Positions 50,545-50,638 of a stretch of 50,638 bases of DNA are shown here, piece after piece (within the stretch, counting starts at the first letter, position 1; each line of letters starts with the position of its first letter). Source of the stretch: Sphingobium scionense (GTDB lineage Bacteria; Pseudomonadota; Alphaproteobacteria; Sphingomonadales; Sphingomonadaceae); the NCBI RefSeq assembly GCF_014197035.1, contig NZ_JACIEU010000031.1, positions 1 to 50,638 on the forward strand, given 5' to 3'. The notes beneath the pieces were generated by a model, which searched no databases, was not told the DNA's origin, and was given only the letters and a program-made list of their open reading frames with translations. The translations under genes and the position numbers were made by a program.

Positions 50545-50638
50545 CTAGTGGATGGAATCTAACGCTTGGTGCCCGCGCTTGACGGCGGCGATGATTTTGT
50601 CGGGATCGGCGGCCCAGGTGAAGGGCTTGGGCTGCTGG
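50545..50638 (-). CDS. IS630 family transposase, C-terminal end (partial)
   Basis: Reading from the window edge on the minus strand gives QQPKPFTWAADPDKIIAAVK and RGHQALDSIH followed by TAG (50545-50547). This C-terminus is characteristic of IS630-family transposases. The rest lies beyond the window, so its completeness is unknown. Confidence 0.75.
   Translation of the reverse strand, partial: QQPKPFTWAADPDKIIAAVKRGHQALDSIH

Noticed and set aside
1..50638. CRISPR array, tRNA, rRNA, oriT with relaxase, or type IV secretion genes
   Set aside because: Looked for evenly spaced repeats, cloverleaf-type sequences, relaxase motifs and VirB-like proteins; none could be supported.

Overview
The window looks like accessory DNA from a large conjugative plasmid or integrative element of a sphingomonad-type alphaproteobacterium (Sphingobium, Novosphingobium or Sphingomonas; inferred from GC-rich codon use, a MucR/Ros regulator, and DUF932, DUF736, DUF2493, DUF5983 and strawberry-notch families that recur on such plasmids). 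I see no rRNA, tRNA, CRISPR array, replication initiator or type IV secretion gene.

Layout. 0-4.6 kb: a LuxR-type regulator diverges from a small sigma-region-4-like protein across a perfect 8-bp palindrome; then a toprim/zinc-finger primase-like protein and a 680-aa ParB-like protein. 4.6-8.9 kb: an AAA+ ATPase and subtilisin-like protease pair (IetAS type, a plasmid-stability and anti-phage module) abuts a parDE locus whose toxin is cut off where the protease gene ends. 9-14.3 kb: a giant methylase-helicase of the strawberry notch family and a MucR protein with a histone-H1-like tail. 14.5-19.1 kb: small unknown genes, an N6-methylase-like protein and a frameshifted DpdA/TGT-like gene. 19.1-21.8 kb: a VapBC-like pair and an ABC exporter on the minus strand. 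21.9-29 kb: DUF932, a fluoride riboswitch with crcB, a DUF1508 protein, two overlapping receiver proteins (the second with a degenerate phosphoacceptor), and pyrE. 29-40 kb: a long plus-strand run of mostly unknown genes, including a GHKL ATPase, a HerA-like ATPase followed by a protein of seven tandem Myb/GcrA-like repeats, and a PP-loop PAPS-reductase-like enzyme. 40.7-46 kb: single-gene units, mostly separated by strong intrinsic terminators, carrying DUF736, DUF6117 and three DUF2493/SLOG-type proteins, plus two related structured palindromic repeats. 46-50.6 kb: a pile-up of mobile elements: a RIT (recombinase in trio) remnant, a truncated IS91 transposase with its companion tyrosine recombinase carrying a nonsense codon, an IS5-family transposase split by an intact IS110/IS1111 element, and the end of an IS630 transposase.

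The strongest hidden signals are (i) the nested IS110/IS1111 element: excising 48631-50161 restores the IS5 reading frame exactly, and its non-coding end carries sequences resembling the target and donor guides of a bridge RNA; (ii) the IetAS island ending inside parE; (iii) the seven-repeat DNA-binding protein next to a HerA-like ATPase; (iv) the paired palindromic repeats at 43.0-43.35 kb, whose inner stems differ yet stay self-complementary; and (v) a free-standing copy of the N-terminal domain of the DUF2493 proteins. All domain calls are from reading the translated sequence by eye; no database search was run.
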